The notes below the pieces were generated by a model, which was not told the DNA's origin, did not search any database, and saw nothing but the letters and a program-made list of their open reading frames with translations. A program made the translations under genes and the position numbers. From Polynucleobacter sphagniphilus (lineage in GTDB: Bacteria; Pseudomonadota; Gammaproteobacteria; Burkholderiales; Burkholderiaceae): a stretch of DNA of 64,000 nt. The DNA lies in contig NZ_MPIY01000017.1 in the NCBI RefSeq assembly GCF_001953355.1, positions 1 through 64,000 of the forward strand, given 5' to 3'. Positions 55,276 through 63,896 of the stretch are shown here, in pieces (positions within the stretch are counted from its first letter, which is position 1; the number at the start of each line of letters is the position of its first letter).

Positions 55276-56412
55276 TTAATTATTTAGATTCAGCGCAGAG
55301 GTGATGGTGGCTAAGCGTGCCGCCTCAACTGCACTCCGAATGCGCTCACCATTCAGTTTGTCTTCAAGGGGAATGGTGGCAATAATTTCAGGTGCATTAA
55401 GCAGTTGTGCTTGTTGCATAGCAAGAATCAAGCTGTCCACCTTAAAACCAAGTTTGCGAGCTAGCTGCAATAACTTGTTGCCACGCTCAGGCTTACGCCA
55501 AACATCAGCGCGATTGAACCAAGCAAGCACATCGATTGCTTGAAATACACCACCTAAGCTCATCTTCAGAAATTGAATTAATTCACTAAAGATTTCACTA
55601 AAGTCGCGCACCTCTATTGGCATTCGAATGCACTCCGCCCAAGACCGTATTTCAGTAGCGGGCAAGTTCATCAAAGCCACTGCACAACGCTGCTCTAATA
55701 CTGCCGCACTTGCATGTAAATGCGCACCCATGATTTCTCTCGCGGGCTCTTGTACTAATTGAGCTACCAAGCTTGCGGGCAAAATAGTTTGCGCAGCAGC
55801 CGTATCCAACAAGACTTGAAACATTCGCATCGGCTTATCCGCAATCAAGCCTCTGGCCAATTCTTGCCAGATTCGCTCAGGAGACAATGAATTGAGTTCA
55901 CCCGATTGAACAATCGCCTTGAGTGCTTCGAGCGTTTCAGGGGCTACCGTAAATTGCGGAAAACGCGCTGCAAAACGAGCAATTCGCAGTAGGCGTAAAG
56001 GGTCTTCTGCAAAAGCATCTGATACATGCCGAAATACTTTCGCCACCAAATCTCTTTGGCCATTAAAAGGGTCAATAATTGGACCTACCAATGCACCACT
56101 CTCTGACACTTCTTGAGCCATAGCATTCATCGTCAAATCACGCCGCTCTAAATCTTGCTCTAGTGTCACCGAGGGATCGGCATGAAAGAGAAAACCTTTA
56201 TAGCCTAAGCCTGTTTTGCGCTCCGTACGGGCCAAAGCATATTCAGCTTGTGTTTGGGGGTGCAAAAATACCGGGAAATCTTTTCCGACCGGTCGAAAAC
56301 CTTTCGCCAACATCTCCTCTACGCTGGAGCCAACCACCACATAATCAATGTCATGCATCGGTAAACCCATTTGGGTATCGCGAATGGCTCCGCCTACCGC
56401 GTAGATTTTCAT
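55276..56412 (-). CDS. cca: CCA-adding tRNA nucleotidyltransferase with degenerate HD domain
   Basis: Adds or repairs the 3' CCA of tRNAs. The catalytic head shows [20 protein letters not shown] with the acidic pair in [22 protein letters not shown] and [10 protein letters not shown], then [17 protein letters not shown] and a neck domain. At 378 residues it is shorter than E. coli Cca (412). Where gamma- and betaproteobacterial enzymes have an HD phosphohydrolase domain with CHDLGKG, this protein reads [12 protein letters not shown], so the HD metal-ligand pair is missing. The start overlaps the stop of the NDUFA9-like gene (TAATG). Confidence 0.9.
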   Translation of the reverse strand: MKIYAVGGAIRDTQMGLPMHDIDYVVVGSSVEEMLAKGFRPVGKDFPVFLHPQTQAEYALARTERKTGLGYKGFLFHADPSVTLEQDLERRDLTMNAMAQEVSESGALVGPIIDPFNGQRDLVAKVFRHVSDAFAEDPLRLLRIARFAARFPQFTVAPETLEALKAIVQSGELNSLSPERIWQELARGLIADKPMRMFQVLLDTAAAQTILPASLVAQLVQEPAREIMGAHLHASAAVLEQRCAVALMNLPATEIRSWAECIRMPIEVRDFSEIFSELIQFLKMSLGGVFQAIDVLAWFNRADVWRKPERGNKLLQLARKLGFKVDSLILAMQQAQLLNAPEIIATIPLEDKLNGERIRSAVEAARLATITSALNLNN

Positions 56413-57320
56413 TACACCAAATCCTCGATAGCTCGACGACTGATGCCAAATACATCCATCAGTGCATCTTGGCCGCCTGGAGGCAAAATATTGGGTGTTT
56501 GCATAGATGCAATATTGTCACGGGACATGAGCGTCTTGATTGGCAAATACTCAAAAGCCAGGGCTTGTAAATAACCCACTAAATCAGGCGCCGGAATAAC
56601 AATACAAGAGGATTTAGATTTACGCGCCGCCAATTGAACAATTTCTTTCATCGTCAGCACTGTCGCTCCAACCAGATCATAAGATTGGTGAGTAGCTCTT
56701 GGCATTTTCAATGATGCAGTAAATGCGCCCGCAACATCATCGACACTGACGGGCTGAAACTGTGCATCACTATGCGCTAAAGGTAAGGCTGGAAATAATT
56801 TGGTTAACTTAGCAAACAGATTAATGAATTCATCTTGCTCGCCAAAAATAACGGATGGGCGAAAAATAGTCCAATCTAAATTACTAGCCTTCACTGCAGC
56901 CTCACCGTCGCCTTTACTGCGCTGATACATCGATAAGCCCTGACTATCGGCACCCAGAGCACTCATATGCAAATAACGCTTTAAGCCATGCAACTGCATT
57001 GCAGTAATAATATTTTTTGGCAAATCAACATGCGCAGCCTTAAACACTTTGCCATAGGGTGTCGCAGGTTTATCGTGTAACACGCCGACTAAATTAATTA
57101 CAGCACCAGTAGGCTTGATGCAAGCACAAAGGCTTTGCAATTCATCAAAGTCATTTACATCGGCATCTTCAATATGCACTGCAGGAAGAATACGGAAGTC
57201 ACGTGCACTAGCAGGGTGACGGGTCGGAATTAAAACAGAATAACCCTCCCTTTGCAGGCGCGCTGCAAGTGTTCGCCCTACAAACCCATTGCCACCAATT
57301 AAAAGAATGTCGTATCTCAT
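56412..57320 (-). CDS. NDUFA9-like NAD(P)-binding protein
   Basis: Atypical SDR of 302 residues with a Rossmann start [30 protein letters not shown], and a catalytic-looking [20 protein letters not shown], as in the complex I NDUFA9 subunit family and related bacterial proteins. It is cytosolic. The cofactor is probably NADPH ([10 protein letters not shown]). Genes of this family in betaproteobacteria often lie between slt and cca, as here. The function is unproven. Confidence 0.87.
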   Translation of the reverse strand: MRYDILLIGGNGFVGRTLAARLQREGYSVLIPTRHPASARDFRILPAVHIEDADVNDFDELQSLCACIKPTGAVINLVGVLHDKPATPYGKVFKAAHVDLPKNIITAMQLHGLKRYLHMSALGADSQGLSMYQRSKGDGEAAVKASNLDWTIFRPSVIFGEQDEFINLFAKLTKLFPALPLAHSDAQFQPVSVDDVAGAFTASLKMPRATHQSYDLVGATVLTMKEIVQLAARKSKSSCIVIPAPDLVGYLQALAFEYLPIKTLMSRDNIASMQTPNILPPGGQDALMDVFGISRRAIEDLV

Positions 57321-57334
57321 AAAACCCCAATGTC

Positions 57335-59299
57335 TTAAGGTAAATCAGAAGAATTAGCAGCTTTAGGGCTAATTACTCCCAGCCGTTGTTTTAGTGAAGG
57401 TGTTTGCCCCTGAATGACTGTCGTGTAGTAAGTTGAGTTTGCCAAGACATTCTTGACATAGGTACGCGTCTCATTAAATGGAATCGTTTCAGCAAAGATG
57501 GCGCCTTCTGTTGGCGTTGTTAATTTCTCACGCCATTGTTTAGAGCGTCCAGGACCTGCGTTGTATGCTGCTGAAGCCAAAACCCAGGATCCATCCAAAT
57601 CCATCAATACCATATTCAAGTAATTACTACCTAAGGTGAGGTTGGTATTGGTGTTGCTCAACTGGTCATTGGTATAGGAGGTCATCCCAATTTTCTTGGC
57701 TACATATTTTGCAGTGTTGGGCATCACCTGCATCAAACCAGAAGCACCAACGGAAGATGCGGCATTCATAATGAAGCGCGATTCTTGACGTATTAATCCA
57801 TAAGCCCAAGCCAAATTCAAATCAATTTGCCTGGCAATCGGAGAAAGCTCATCACGATAAGGGGTGGGATAGCGCAAACTAAAGTCATGCTCTTGCTTGG
57901 TACGATCGGCTGTATTGACAACACGGTCATATAAGTTGATTCGCTTGGCATATTCTGCGGCAGCCAATAATTGTTTGTCGCTCATATTACGCAACTCCCA
58001 ATTCCACTCCCGATTGCCCTCAAAGCGCAAATTCATTGCGTATAAACGCTCGGCTCTAATAAAACCCTTGCGATTAGTCATTGCTTCTATTTCTGGCTCG
58101 GATACTTTAGTACGTGGAGGCGCATGATTTGGCCTACCCAATTCTTCACGCGCTAATTGGCCGTAGAAATTAAATTGGTCAGAAATTAATTCATAGTTTT
58201 CTCGCGCCTTGGCATCTTGACCATCCGCCTTTAATGCGCGCGCATACCAATACACCCAGGCTGGATCGCGATTGCGTACAGCTGGGTTCATACCCTCAAT
58301 TGCACTCTTTACCAAGCTCCAATCTTTGGCGCGCAGTCCAGCGCGCACTTTCCACTCCTGCGTTTCAGCGGAGAGTAGTTCGTTATAGCCTAATTCTTGT
58401 TGCATGCGGTAAGCATCGGCTGCGTTTGAGTCGAGTTTTTTTCCTAAAAACTGCCCAATAACACCCCAAGCAACTGCTTGATTCTCTTTACTGTAACGAG
58501 AAGCCACCTGAGCAAAGTCTTTATACGCTTTTGCAGGATCGGTTTTGGCTGCCTTAACAATATCTGCGATTGGATCATCGCCACCTAAGCGGCGGGACAT
58601 CGTATCAAAACCCATTTCATTAGCAGCGCGCCCAATTGCCTTTGCTTCACTTGCACTCATGCCACCAAACCCTACTAAGGCTGGTACTAACTCTTGACAG
58701 GCCTGCCCGAAATAGCGGGGATCAATTAAAACTGCACGCACATCAAGCCCTACTTTTGCAGGATTTTCACCTTGCGCCAATCTGGATTGCAAGGCGTAGC
58801 ACTTCACTTGGGTGTCATCATCTAATACAAATTTGGCATATTGAGCATCAAAATTAGCCCAATCTTTTCGTTTGCCCAAAACCAATAGCCAATCATTACG
58901 CATCCGATCAGCTAAAGCACTGCCTTGATATTGAGTGAGAAATGCATTCACCTGAGAATCTGCAGAACTATCAGCACGCGCGCCACCAGCGCTATCAAAC
59001 AACTGGGGCTTAATGCGAAAGTAAGCCACATAATCATCGTAGGGGTAATTGGTCAGACTTGCCGCCAATTGCTGCGTTTTAGCGACATCATTCTTTTTGG
59101 CTGCCTCGCGTAAATCGATAAAAATACGATCGCTATCAGTTAAATCGTTGGCCATTACCTTGCTAATATTGTTAGAACCGCTCTTTTTTGTTTTATCAGC
59201 GTGAGCCATAGGGGATGCCAGAAGAATTCCCAAGAGGAATGCCCCTGCGATTGCCTTGCCTTTTTTTGCGCTTACAAGCAACTTCTTTTTCACCATCAA
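57335..59299 (-). CDS. Soluble lytic murein transglycosylase
   Basis: Periplasmic Slt70-like enzyme that cleaves peptidoglycan to anhydro-muropeptides. The 654-residue protein has a signal peptide (cleavage near PMAHADK), a long alpha-superhelical U/L domain to about residue 470, and the SLT catalytic domain with the acid Glu in GLIRQESRFIMNAASSVGAS, GLMQVMPNTAKYVAKKIG, NLTLGSNYLNMVL and ASAAYNAGPGRSKQW. It is the first gene of a slt, NDUFA9-like, cca unit and divergent from the cyclo-ligase gene. Confidence 0.94.
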   Translation of the reverse strand: MMVKKKLLVSAKKGKAIAGAFLLGILLASPMAHADKTKKSGSNNISKVMANDLTDSDRIFIDLREAAKKNDVAKTQQLAASLTNYPYDDYVAYFRIKPQLFDSAGGARADSSADSQVNAFLTQYQGSALADRMRNDWLLVLGKRKDWANFDAQYAKFVLDDDTQVKCYALQSRLAQGENPAKVGLDVRAVLIDPRYFGQACQELVPALVGFGGMSASEAKAIGRAANEMGFDTMSRRLGGDDPIADIVKAAKTDPAKAYKDFAQVASRYSKENQAVAWGVIGQFLGKKLDSNAADAYRMQQELGYNELLSAETQEWKVRAGLRAKDWSLVKSAIEGMNPAVRNRDPAWVYWYARALKADGQDAKARENYELISDQFNFYGQLAREELGRPNHAPPRTKVSEPEIEAMTNRKGFIRAERLYAMNLRFEGNREWNWELRNMSDKQLLAAAEYAKRINLYDRVVNTADRTKQEHDFSLRYPTPYRDELSPIARQIDLNLAWAYGLIRQESRFIMNAASSVGASGLMQVMPNTAKYVAKKIGMTSYTNDQLSNTNTNLTLGSNYLNMVLMDLDGSWVLASAAYNAGPGRSKQWREKLTTPTEGAIFAETIPFNETRTYVKNVLANSTYYTTVIQGQTPSLKQRLGVISPKAANSSDLP

Positions 59300-59358
59300 A
59301 CCCCATGTGTCTTTACCAAGCTCGCTGAGCTACTATATTCTTTAATTTTCGCCTGATA

Positions 59359-59985
59359 ATGGTCGATATGCACGGCAATTCGTTAAAAACTCTTCGCCAA
59401 AGCTTGATTAGTCAGCGCAAAGCATTTGCGGCAGAGTCCGTATTCCCCCAAGCAAAAGAGGGTCTCATTACTTCCCTTCAGAATTTCCTGGCCATCAATG
59501 ATGTTTTGCTGAGGTCAGTTGCCTTGTATTGCCCCATTCAGGATGAAATCGATCTACGCCCGGCCTTACTGGCTTGGGCCAATCAGGATGCCAAGCGGAG
59601 CTTACTGCTACCTTTTGCACGCCCAGATAAACATCTTGAGTTTTATCTATGGAAAGAGGGGGATACATTAAGCCCAAGCAAGCATGGCGTTCTAGAACCT
59701 AATCCAGGAAATATCGAGCGTCCCCAAATGGTGCCTGACTGCATCTTGCTACCCTGCGTAGGCTGGAATGCATCCCAGCTTGAAGGTAAACAACATTATT
59801 GGCGTCTTGGCTATGGCGGGGGTTACTTTGATCGCACGCTTGCACAATTACGTCATGCCAACCCAAAACTGCTATGTGTTGGCATTGGTTTTCATTGGCA
59901 AAAACTAACTGACAGCCAATGGGCTGCTCAGGCACATGATGAACCCTTGGATGCCCTCATTACTGAGTCCGGTTTACTATTTTGA
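59359..59985 (+). CDS. 5-formyltetrahydrofolate cyclo-ligase
   Basis: Converts 5-formyl-THF to 5,10-methenyl-THF with ATP, recycling the folate storage form. The 208-residue protein has the family motifs: an N-terminal LRQSLISQRKAFAAE, YCPIQDEIDLRPALLAW, the ADP-binding GYGGGYFDRTLAQL near residue 155 and HDEPLDALITE at the end. The start may be the ATG at 59359 or the one at 59368. It overlaps the convergent metF by nine bases. No 6S RNA fits the 59-bp gap to slt. Confidence 0.9.
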   Translation: MVDMHGNSLKTLRQSLISQRKAFAAESVFPQAKEGLITSLQNFLAINDVLLRSVALYCPIQDEIDLRPALLAWANQDAKRSLLLPFARPDKHLEFYLWKEGDTLSPSKHGVLEPNPGNIERPQMVPDCILLPCVGWNASQLEGKQHYWRLGYGGGYFDRTLAQLRHANPKLLCVGIGFHWQKLTDSQWAAQAHDEPLDALITESGLLF

Positions 59986-60813
59986 TTGCGCTAGATTGAG
60001 ATTATCCGTAATCGCTAAAACAGCATCTGCTTGATTCAGAGAATAGAAATGCAATCCAGGAGCGCCAGCGGTCAATAACTGGTCACATAGGTCGGTAACC
60101 ACTTCCTCACCAAATGCACGAATCGAAGCAATATCATCACCATACGACTGCAAACGCAAACGAATCCAGCGAGGGATTTCAGCGCCACAGGCATCAGAGA
60201 AACGTAATAATTGCGTACTATTGGTAATCGGCATAATGCCAGCGATTACAGGCTGGGTAACACCCAAATCATAAGCCTCATCTACAAAGCGAAAGTAAGC
60301 GTCGCTGTTGTAAAAATACTGGGTTACCGCTGAGTCTGCACCGGCTTTCATTTTTTGTACAAAGAAATCAATGTCACTTGCCGGTGATTTTGCTTGTGGA
60401 TGCGTTTCGGGATAGGCAGCAACATCAATGTGAAACCAATCGCCAGTCTCGGTACGAATAAATTCAACTAATTCATTGGCATGATGAAATTCACCGTACT
60501 GACCCATGCCAGAGGGTAAATCGCCCCGCAAAGCAACAATGCGTTTTACGCCAAGCGCTTGGTATTGGTTAAGCATCTCGCGCACGCTGTCACGTGAACT
60601 ACCCACACACGATAAATGAGGCGCTACAGCAGCCCCTGCCGCATGGATATCACTTACTACTTTTAAAGTACCTGATTGTGTCGAGCCACCGGCACCAAAA
60701 GTCACGGAATAGAATGCAGGCTTGAGTGTTTCACTTAAACGCTCACGCACCATGTGTAGCTTGCTCTCCCCTTCAGGTGTTTTAGGAGGAAAGAATTCAA
60801 CGCTTAATTCCAT
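59977..60813 (-). CDS. metF: 5,10-methylenetetrahydrofolate reductase
   Basis: Flavoenzyme that reduces methylene-THF to methyl-THF, the methyl donor for methionine synthase. The 278-residue barrel protein has VEFFPPKTPEGESKLH near the N-terminus with the catalytic Glu, FYSVTFGAGGSTQSGTL, VALRGDLPSGMGQYGEFHHA and GADSAVTQYFYNSDAYFRFV. It lies 32 bp behind ahcY on the same strand, so it may be co-transcribed with it and thus share its riboswitch control. Confidence 0.95.
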   Translation of the reverse strand: MELSVEFFPPKTPEGESKLHMVRERLSETLKPAFYSVTFGAGGSTQSGTLKVVSDIHAAGAAVAPHLSCVGSSRDSVREMLNQYQALGVKRIVALRGDLPSGMGQYGEFHHANELVEFIRTETGDWFHIDVAAYPETHPQAKSPASDIDFFVQKMKAGADSAVTQYFYNSDAYFRFVDEAYDLGVTQPVIAGIMPITNSTQLLRFSDACGAEIPRWIRLRLQSYGDDIASIRAFGEEVVTDLCDQLLTAGAPGLHFYSLNQADAVLAITDNLNLAQSK

Positions 60814-60845
60814 GATTTTGGGCCTATATACTTTATATCTACAGA

Positions 60846-62297
60846 TTAATAACGGTAGTGGTCAGCCTTGTACGGGCCTTCCTTGGTAACGCCAATGTAA
60901 GAGGCTTGCTGATCCGATAACACTGTCAACTCGGCATTCAGAGTCTTCAACTGTAAGCGTGCAACTTTCTCATCCAAATGCTTAGGCAAGGTGTAAACGC
61001 CAATCGGGTACTTATTGGTTCCAACCGCATTCCACAACTCAATCTGAGCAATCACTTGATTTGCAAAAGAAGAGCTCATTACATAGGAAGGGTGGCCCGT
61101 ACCGCAACCAAGATTAACCAAACGACCTTTAGCCAAAATGATGATGCGCTTTTCAGGCTGACCATTGGCGGCCGGGAAAATGACATGGTCAACTTGTGGC
61201 TTGATTTCTTCCCACTTGTATTTTTCAATTCCGGCAACATCAATCTCATTATCAAAGTGACCGATGTTACAAACAATCGCTTGATTCTTCATCTTCACCA
61301 TATGGTCATGCGTGATCACATGGTAGTTACCAGTTGCCGAAACGAAGATGTCGGCTTTATCAGCAGCGTAATCCATAGTGACAACGCGATAACCTTCCAT
61401 TGCAGCTTGCAATGCGCAAATTGGATCAACTTCAGTTACCCACACTTGTGCAGATAAGGCACGTAAGGCTTGCGCAGAACCTTTACCTACATCGCCATAG
61501 CCACAAACCACAGCCACCTTACCGGCAACCATCACATCAGTAGCGCGCTTGATCGCATCAACCAAAGACTCACGGCAACCATAAAGATTGTCGAATTTGC
61601 TCTTAGTGACTGAGTCATTCACATTGATTGCTGGGAACTTCAACTCACCTTTAGCAAACATCTGATAGAGACGATGTACACCAGTAGTGGTTTCTTCAGT
61701 AACGCCCTTTACCTTTTCCAGGCGAGTTGAATACCAAGTAGGGTCTTGCGCTAATTTCTTTTTAATAGCTGCAAACAAAATAGTTTCTTCTTCGCTTGTC
61801 GGATGACCAATGCAGGCCTGATCTTTCTCAGCACGTGCGCCCAGATGCAACAACAAAGTAGCATCGCCGCCGTCATCCAAAATCATATTGGTAAAGCCGC
61901 CATCTGCCCACTCAAAAATACGGTGGGTGTAATCCCAATACTGCTCAAGGGTTTCGCCCTTAATTGCAAACACAGGTGTACCGTTCGCTGCAATTGCAGC
62001 AGCGGCGTGATCTTGTGTAGAGAAAATATTGCAAGAGGCCCATTGCACCTCGGCACCGAGTGCTTCCAATGTCTCAATCAACACAGCCGTTTGAATGGTC
62101 ATGTGTAATGAACCGGTAATACGCGCACCGCGCAATGGCTGCTGTGCTGCAAACTCATCGCGAATAGCGATCAAGCCTGGCATCTCGGTTTCGGCAATCG
62201 CAATTTCTTTACGGCCAAAGTCTGCCAAAGAAATATCAGCAATTGCGCAACGCGTTGCGACAAAGTCTTGTAAGTTGAAATCAGAAACGGTATTCAT
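60846..62297 (-). CDS. ahcY: Adenosylhomocysteinase
   Basis: Cleaves S-adenosylhomocysteine to homocysteine and adenosine, removing the inhibitor made by methyltransferases. From the ATG at 62297, preceded by GGAG, the product is 483 residues: [20 protein letters not shown], the NAD-binding [16 protein letters not shown] and the terminal [18 protein letters not shown] end ([14 protein letters not shown]). An upstream start at 62357 would read through the leader hairpins and was rejected. The leader carries an SAH riboswitch. Confidence 0.97.
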   Translation of the reverse strand: MNTVSDFNLQDFVATRCAIADISLADFGRKEIAIAETEMPGLIAIRDEFAAQQPLRGARITGSLHMTIQTAVLIETLEALGAEVQWASCNIFSTQDHAAAAIAANGTPVFAIKGETLEQYWDYTHRIFEWADGGFTNMILDDGGDATLLLHLGARAEKDQACIGHPTSEEETILFAAIKKKLAQDPTWYSTRLEKVKGVTEETTTGVHRLYQMFAKGELKFPAINVNDSVTKSKFDNLYGCRESLVDAIKRATDVMVAGKVAVVCGYGDVGKGSAQALRALSAQVWVTEVDPICALQAAMEGYRVVTMDYAADKADIFVSATGNYHVITHDHMVKMKNQAIVCNIGHFDNEIDVAGIEKYKWEEIKPQVDHVIFPAANGQPEKRIIILAKGRLVNLGCGTGHPSYVMSSSFANQVIAQIELWNAVGTNKYPIGVYTLPKHLDEKVARLQLKTLNAELTVLSDQQASYIGVTKEGPYKADHYRY

Positions 62298-62368
62298 GAA
62301 TGCTCCAGCTAAATACGATTCAATGCTGGAGTGGGTACTCGCTAGCCATTGAATCATGGGTTAGCGAG
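62298..62368 (-). promoter_or_regulatory. ahcY leader expression platform with three mutually exclusive hairpins
   Basis: Hairpin A pairs CTCGCTA/TAGCGAG (62338-62344 with 62362-62368). Hairpin B pairs GATTCAATG with CATTGAATC perfectly (62317-62325 with 62347-62355). Hairpin C pairs CTCCAGC with GCTGGAG (62325-62331 with 62303-62309), and the latter contains the GGAG ribosome binding site of ahcY. B uses bases inside A and inside C, so B excludes the others. This suggests a relay from the upstream aptamer to start-site access. Confidence 0.7.
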
Positions 62369-62467
62369 CGCAGTTGCAATTAGCAAATTGGGGTGTGCCC
62401 AAAATTTACTCCCCTCAAGCCTGAGGCAATACTGGTTCTCAGCATTCCTTGCAGCGCTCCTTGAAGG
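62366..62467 (-). ncRNA. SAH riboswitch aptamer
   Basis: Read on the minus strand, the conserved AGGAGCGCTGCAA and CAGGCTTGA segments match the SAH riboswitch; the Ralstonia aptamer has the same GGAGCGCUGCAA and CAGGCUCG elements. P1 pairs CCTTCAAG with CTTGAGGGG (62460-62467 with 62411-62419). A downstream GCGCTC (62366-62371) can pair with GAGCGC in the aptamer to make the known pseudoknot. It precedes ahcY, the classical target, which is turned on by SAH. Confidence 0.88.
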
Positions 62468-62470
62468 TAT

Positions 62471-62494
62471 GGCGAAATTGTAATCAATTTCGCC
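62471..62494 (-). terminator. Hairpin between metK and the ahcY riboswitch
   Basis: GGCGAAATTG and CAATTTCGCC form a perfect ten-base stem with a four-base loop, about 30 bp after the metK stop. There is no T run on either strand, so it may be a Rho-assisted or processing stop rather than a classical intrinsic terminator. Confidence 0.45.
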
Positions 62495-62525
62495 ATCTTT
62501 GGCTTCAATACTAGTTATTTACTAC

Positions 62526-63692
62526 TTATAGCCCTGCTGCAGCACGTAATGCAGGTGCTTTATCGCATTGCTCCCAGCTAAATTCTGGCTCTTCACGACC
62601 AAAGTGACCATACGCTGCTGTTTTGCGATATATCGGACGCAAGAGGTTCAGCATCTTGACGATGCCTTTTGGACGTAAGTCAAAGTGCTCAGAAACGAGT
62701 TGTGCAATTTTCTCATCAGAGATCTTGCCAGTGCCAAAGGTGCTCACCATCACTGAAGTGGGTTTAGCAACACCAATCGCATACGAAATCTGAATTAAGC
62801 ACTTACTTGCCAAACCTGCGGCCACCACATTCTTTGCAACATAACGACCAGCATAGGCAGCTGAGCGGTCCACTTTAGATGGATCCTTCCCGGAGAAGGC
62901 GCCACCACCGTGGGGAGCTGCACCGCCGTAGGTATCTACAATAATCTTGCGGCCTGTTAAACCGCAATCGCCTTGCGGCCCACCAATCACAAAGCGGCCT
63001 GTTGGGTTCACTAAGAAATTAATGGCGCCTTTAATTAAATGCTTTGGCAGTACGGGTTTGATGATTTCTTCGATGACAGCTTCGCGCAATTTCTCAAGGG
63101 AGATATCTTCATCATGCTGAGTAGATAAAACGACGGTGTCGATTGAATCAGGCTTCCCATCAACGTAACGCAAGGTCACTTGTGACTTTGCATCAGGACG
63201 CAACCAGTTCAAACGGCCATCGCGACGCAGTTGAGACTGACGCTCTACCAAACGGTGAGACAAATGAATGGGTAGCGGCATGAGTTCTGCAGTTTCATCA
63301 CAGGCGTAACCAAACATCAAACCCTGGTCGCCAGCACCTTGATCTAGACCGTCGTCGTGCGCCTTATCAACACCTTGAGCAATATCAGGACTTTGTTTGT
63401 CATAGGCAACCAACACAGCACAGCCCTTGTAGTCGATACCGTAATCAGTGTTGTCGTAACCAATTTCACGCAAGGTATTACGGGCTACTTGAATGTAATC
63501 CACGTTTGCGTTGGTTGTAATTTCACCAGCCAAAACCACTAAACCAGTGTTACAGAGAGTTTCAGCCGCAACCCGTGCAGTCGGATCTTGCGCCAAGATG
63601 GCATCTAAGATCGAATCAGAAATTTGGTCCGCTACTTTATCGGGGTGACCTTCAGAAACCGATTCTGAGGTAAAGAAGTAATCATTTGCCAT
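62526..63692 (-). CDS. metK: S-adenosylmethionine synthetase
   Basis: Makes SAM from methionine and ATP. The 388-residue protein has the N-terminal [20 protein letters not shown] with the ATP-binding His and Asp, [16 protein letters not shown], the P-loop-like [20 protein letters not shown] and [13 protein letters not shown]. The start at 63692 follows AAAGGA. The leader carries a SAM-II-type aptamer and a second stem-loop complementary to the ribosome binding site. ahcY and metF lie downstream on the same strand. Confidence 0.97.
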   Translation of the reverse strand: MANDYFFTSESVSEGHPDKVADQISDSILDAILAQDPTARVAAETLCNTGLVVLAGEITTNANVDYIQVARNTLREIGYDNTDYGIDYKGCAVLVAYDKQSPDIAQGVDKAHDDGLDQGAGDQGLMFGYACDETAELMPLPIHLSHRLVERQSQLRRDGRLNWLRPDAKSQVTLRYVDGKPDSIDTVVLSTQHDEDISLEKLREAVIEEIIKPVLPKHLIKGAINFLVNPTGRFVIGGPQGDCGLTGRKIIVDTYGGAAPHGGGAFSGKDPSKVDRSAAYAGRYVAKNVVAAGLASKCLIQISYAIGVAKPTSVMVSTFGTGKISDEKIAQLVSEHFDLRPKGIVKMLNLLRPIYRKTAAYGHFGREEPEFSWEQCDKAPALRAAAGL

Positions 63693-63698
63693 TGCTGC

Positions 63699-63760
63699 AT
63701 TCCTTTAAAAATTAACACTATCAATTGGACAACTCGACGTGCCAGGAACCACAACGGCGA
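63699..63760 (-). ncRNA. Second structured element in the metK leader, SAM/SAH-riboswitch-like
   Basis: A stem TCGCCGT/ACGTCGA (63754-63760 with 63734-63740, one mismatch) closes a thirteen-base loop containing GGTTCCTGGC, close to the GGCUUCCUGGC core I remember for SAM/SAH riboswitches. In those RNAs GGAGC near the start codon pairs with the loop; here GGAAT (63699-63703), which includes the metK ribosome binding site, can pair with GTTCC in the loop. The linker is longer than usual, so this is a hypothesis. Confidence 0.35.
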
Positions 63761-63813
63761 CGCTTTAGCAGAATTTTTGAATCGCTCTGCAAGTTGTCTT
63801 AACTCAGCGATAA
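63761..63813 (-). ncRNA. SAM-II-type riboswitch aptamer upstream of metK
   Basis: On the minus strand, P1 pairs ATCGCT with AGCGAT (63806-63811 with 63781-63786) around a loop GAGTTAAGACAACTTGCAG, and a downstream CTGC (63768-63771) pairs with GCAG in that loop as a pseudoknot, followed by GCTAAA. The order CGCTGA, TTAA, TTGCA, GCG, AAA, GCTAAA is the same as in the SAM-II aptamer first described from marine metX leaders. The downstream gene metK makes SAM, so feedback repression is expected. Confidence 0.72.
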
Positions 63814-63896
63814 ATCAATTCTATCTGAAAAACGCCAAATCTTGCAATACGCTCAGTAAATTTGGCCATATCGCCAGCATTGAATATCATTGCTAA

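Noticed and set aside
55262..55280. AAACCA/TGGTTT hairpin followed by a few T residues after the midA stop
   Set aside because: A six-base AT-rich stem with a three-base loop and a broken T run is too weak to list as a terminator.
59300..59358. 6S RNA gene beside the cyclo-ligase, as in many proteobacteria
   Set aside because: The gap to slt is 59 bp, too short for the roughly 180-nt RNA.
62298..62357. N-terminally extended ahcY start at 62357
   Set aside because: The added 20 residues have no family counterpart, the region is better explained as regulatory leader, and the ATG at 62297 has a GGAG site and a normal N-terminus.
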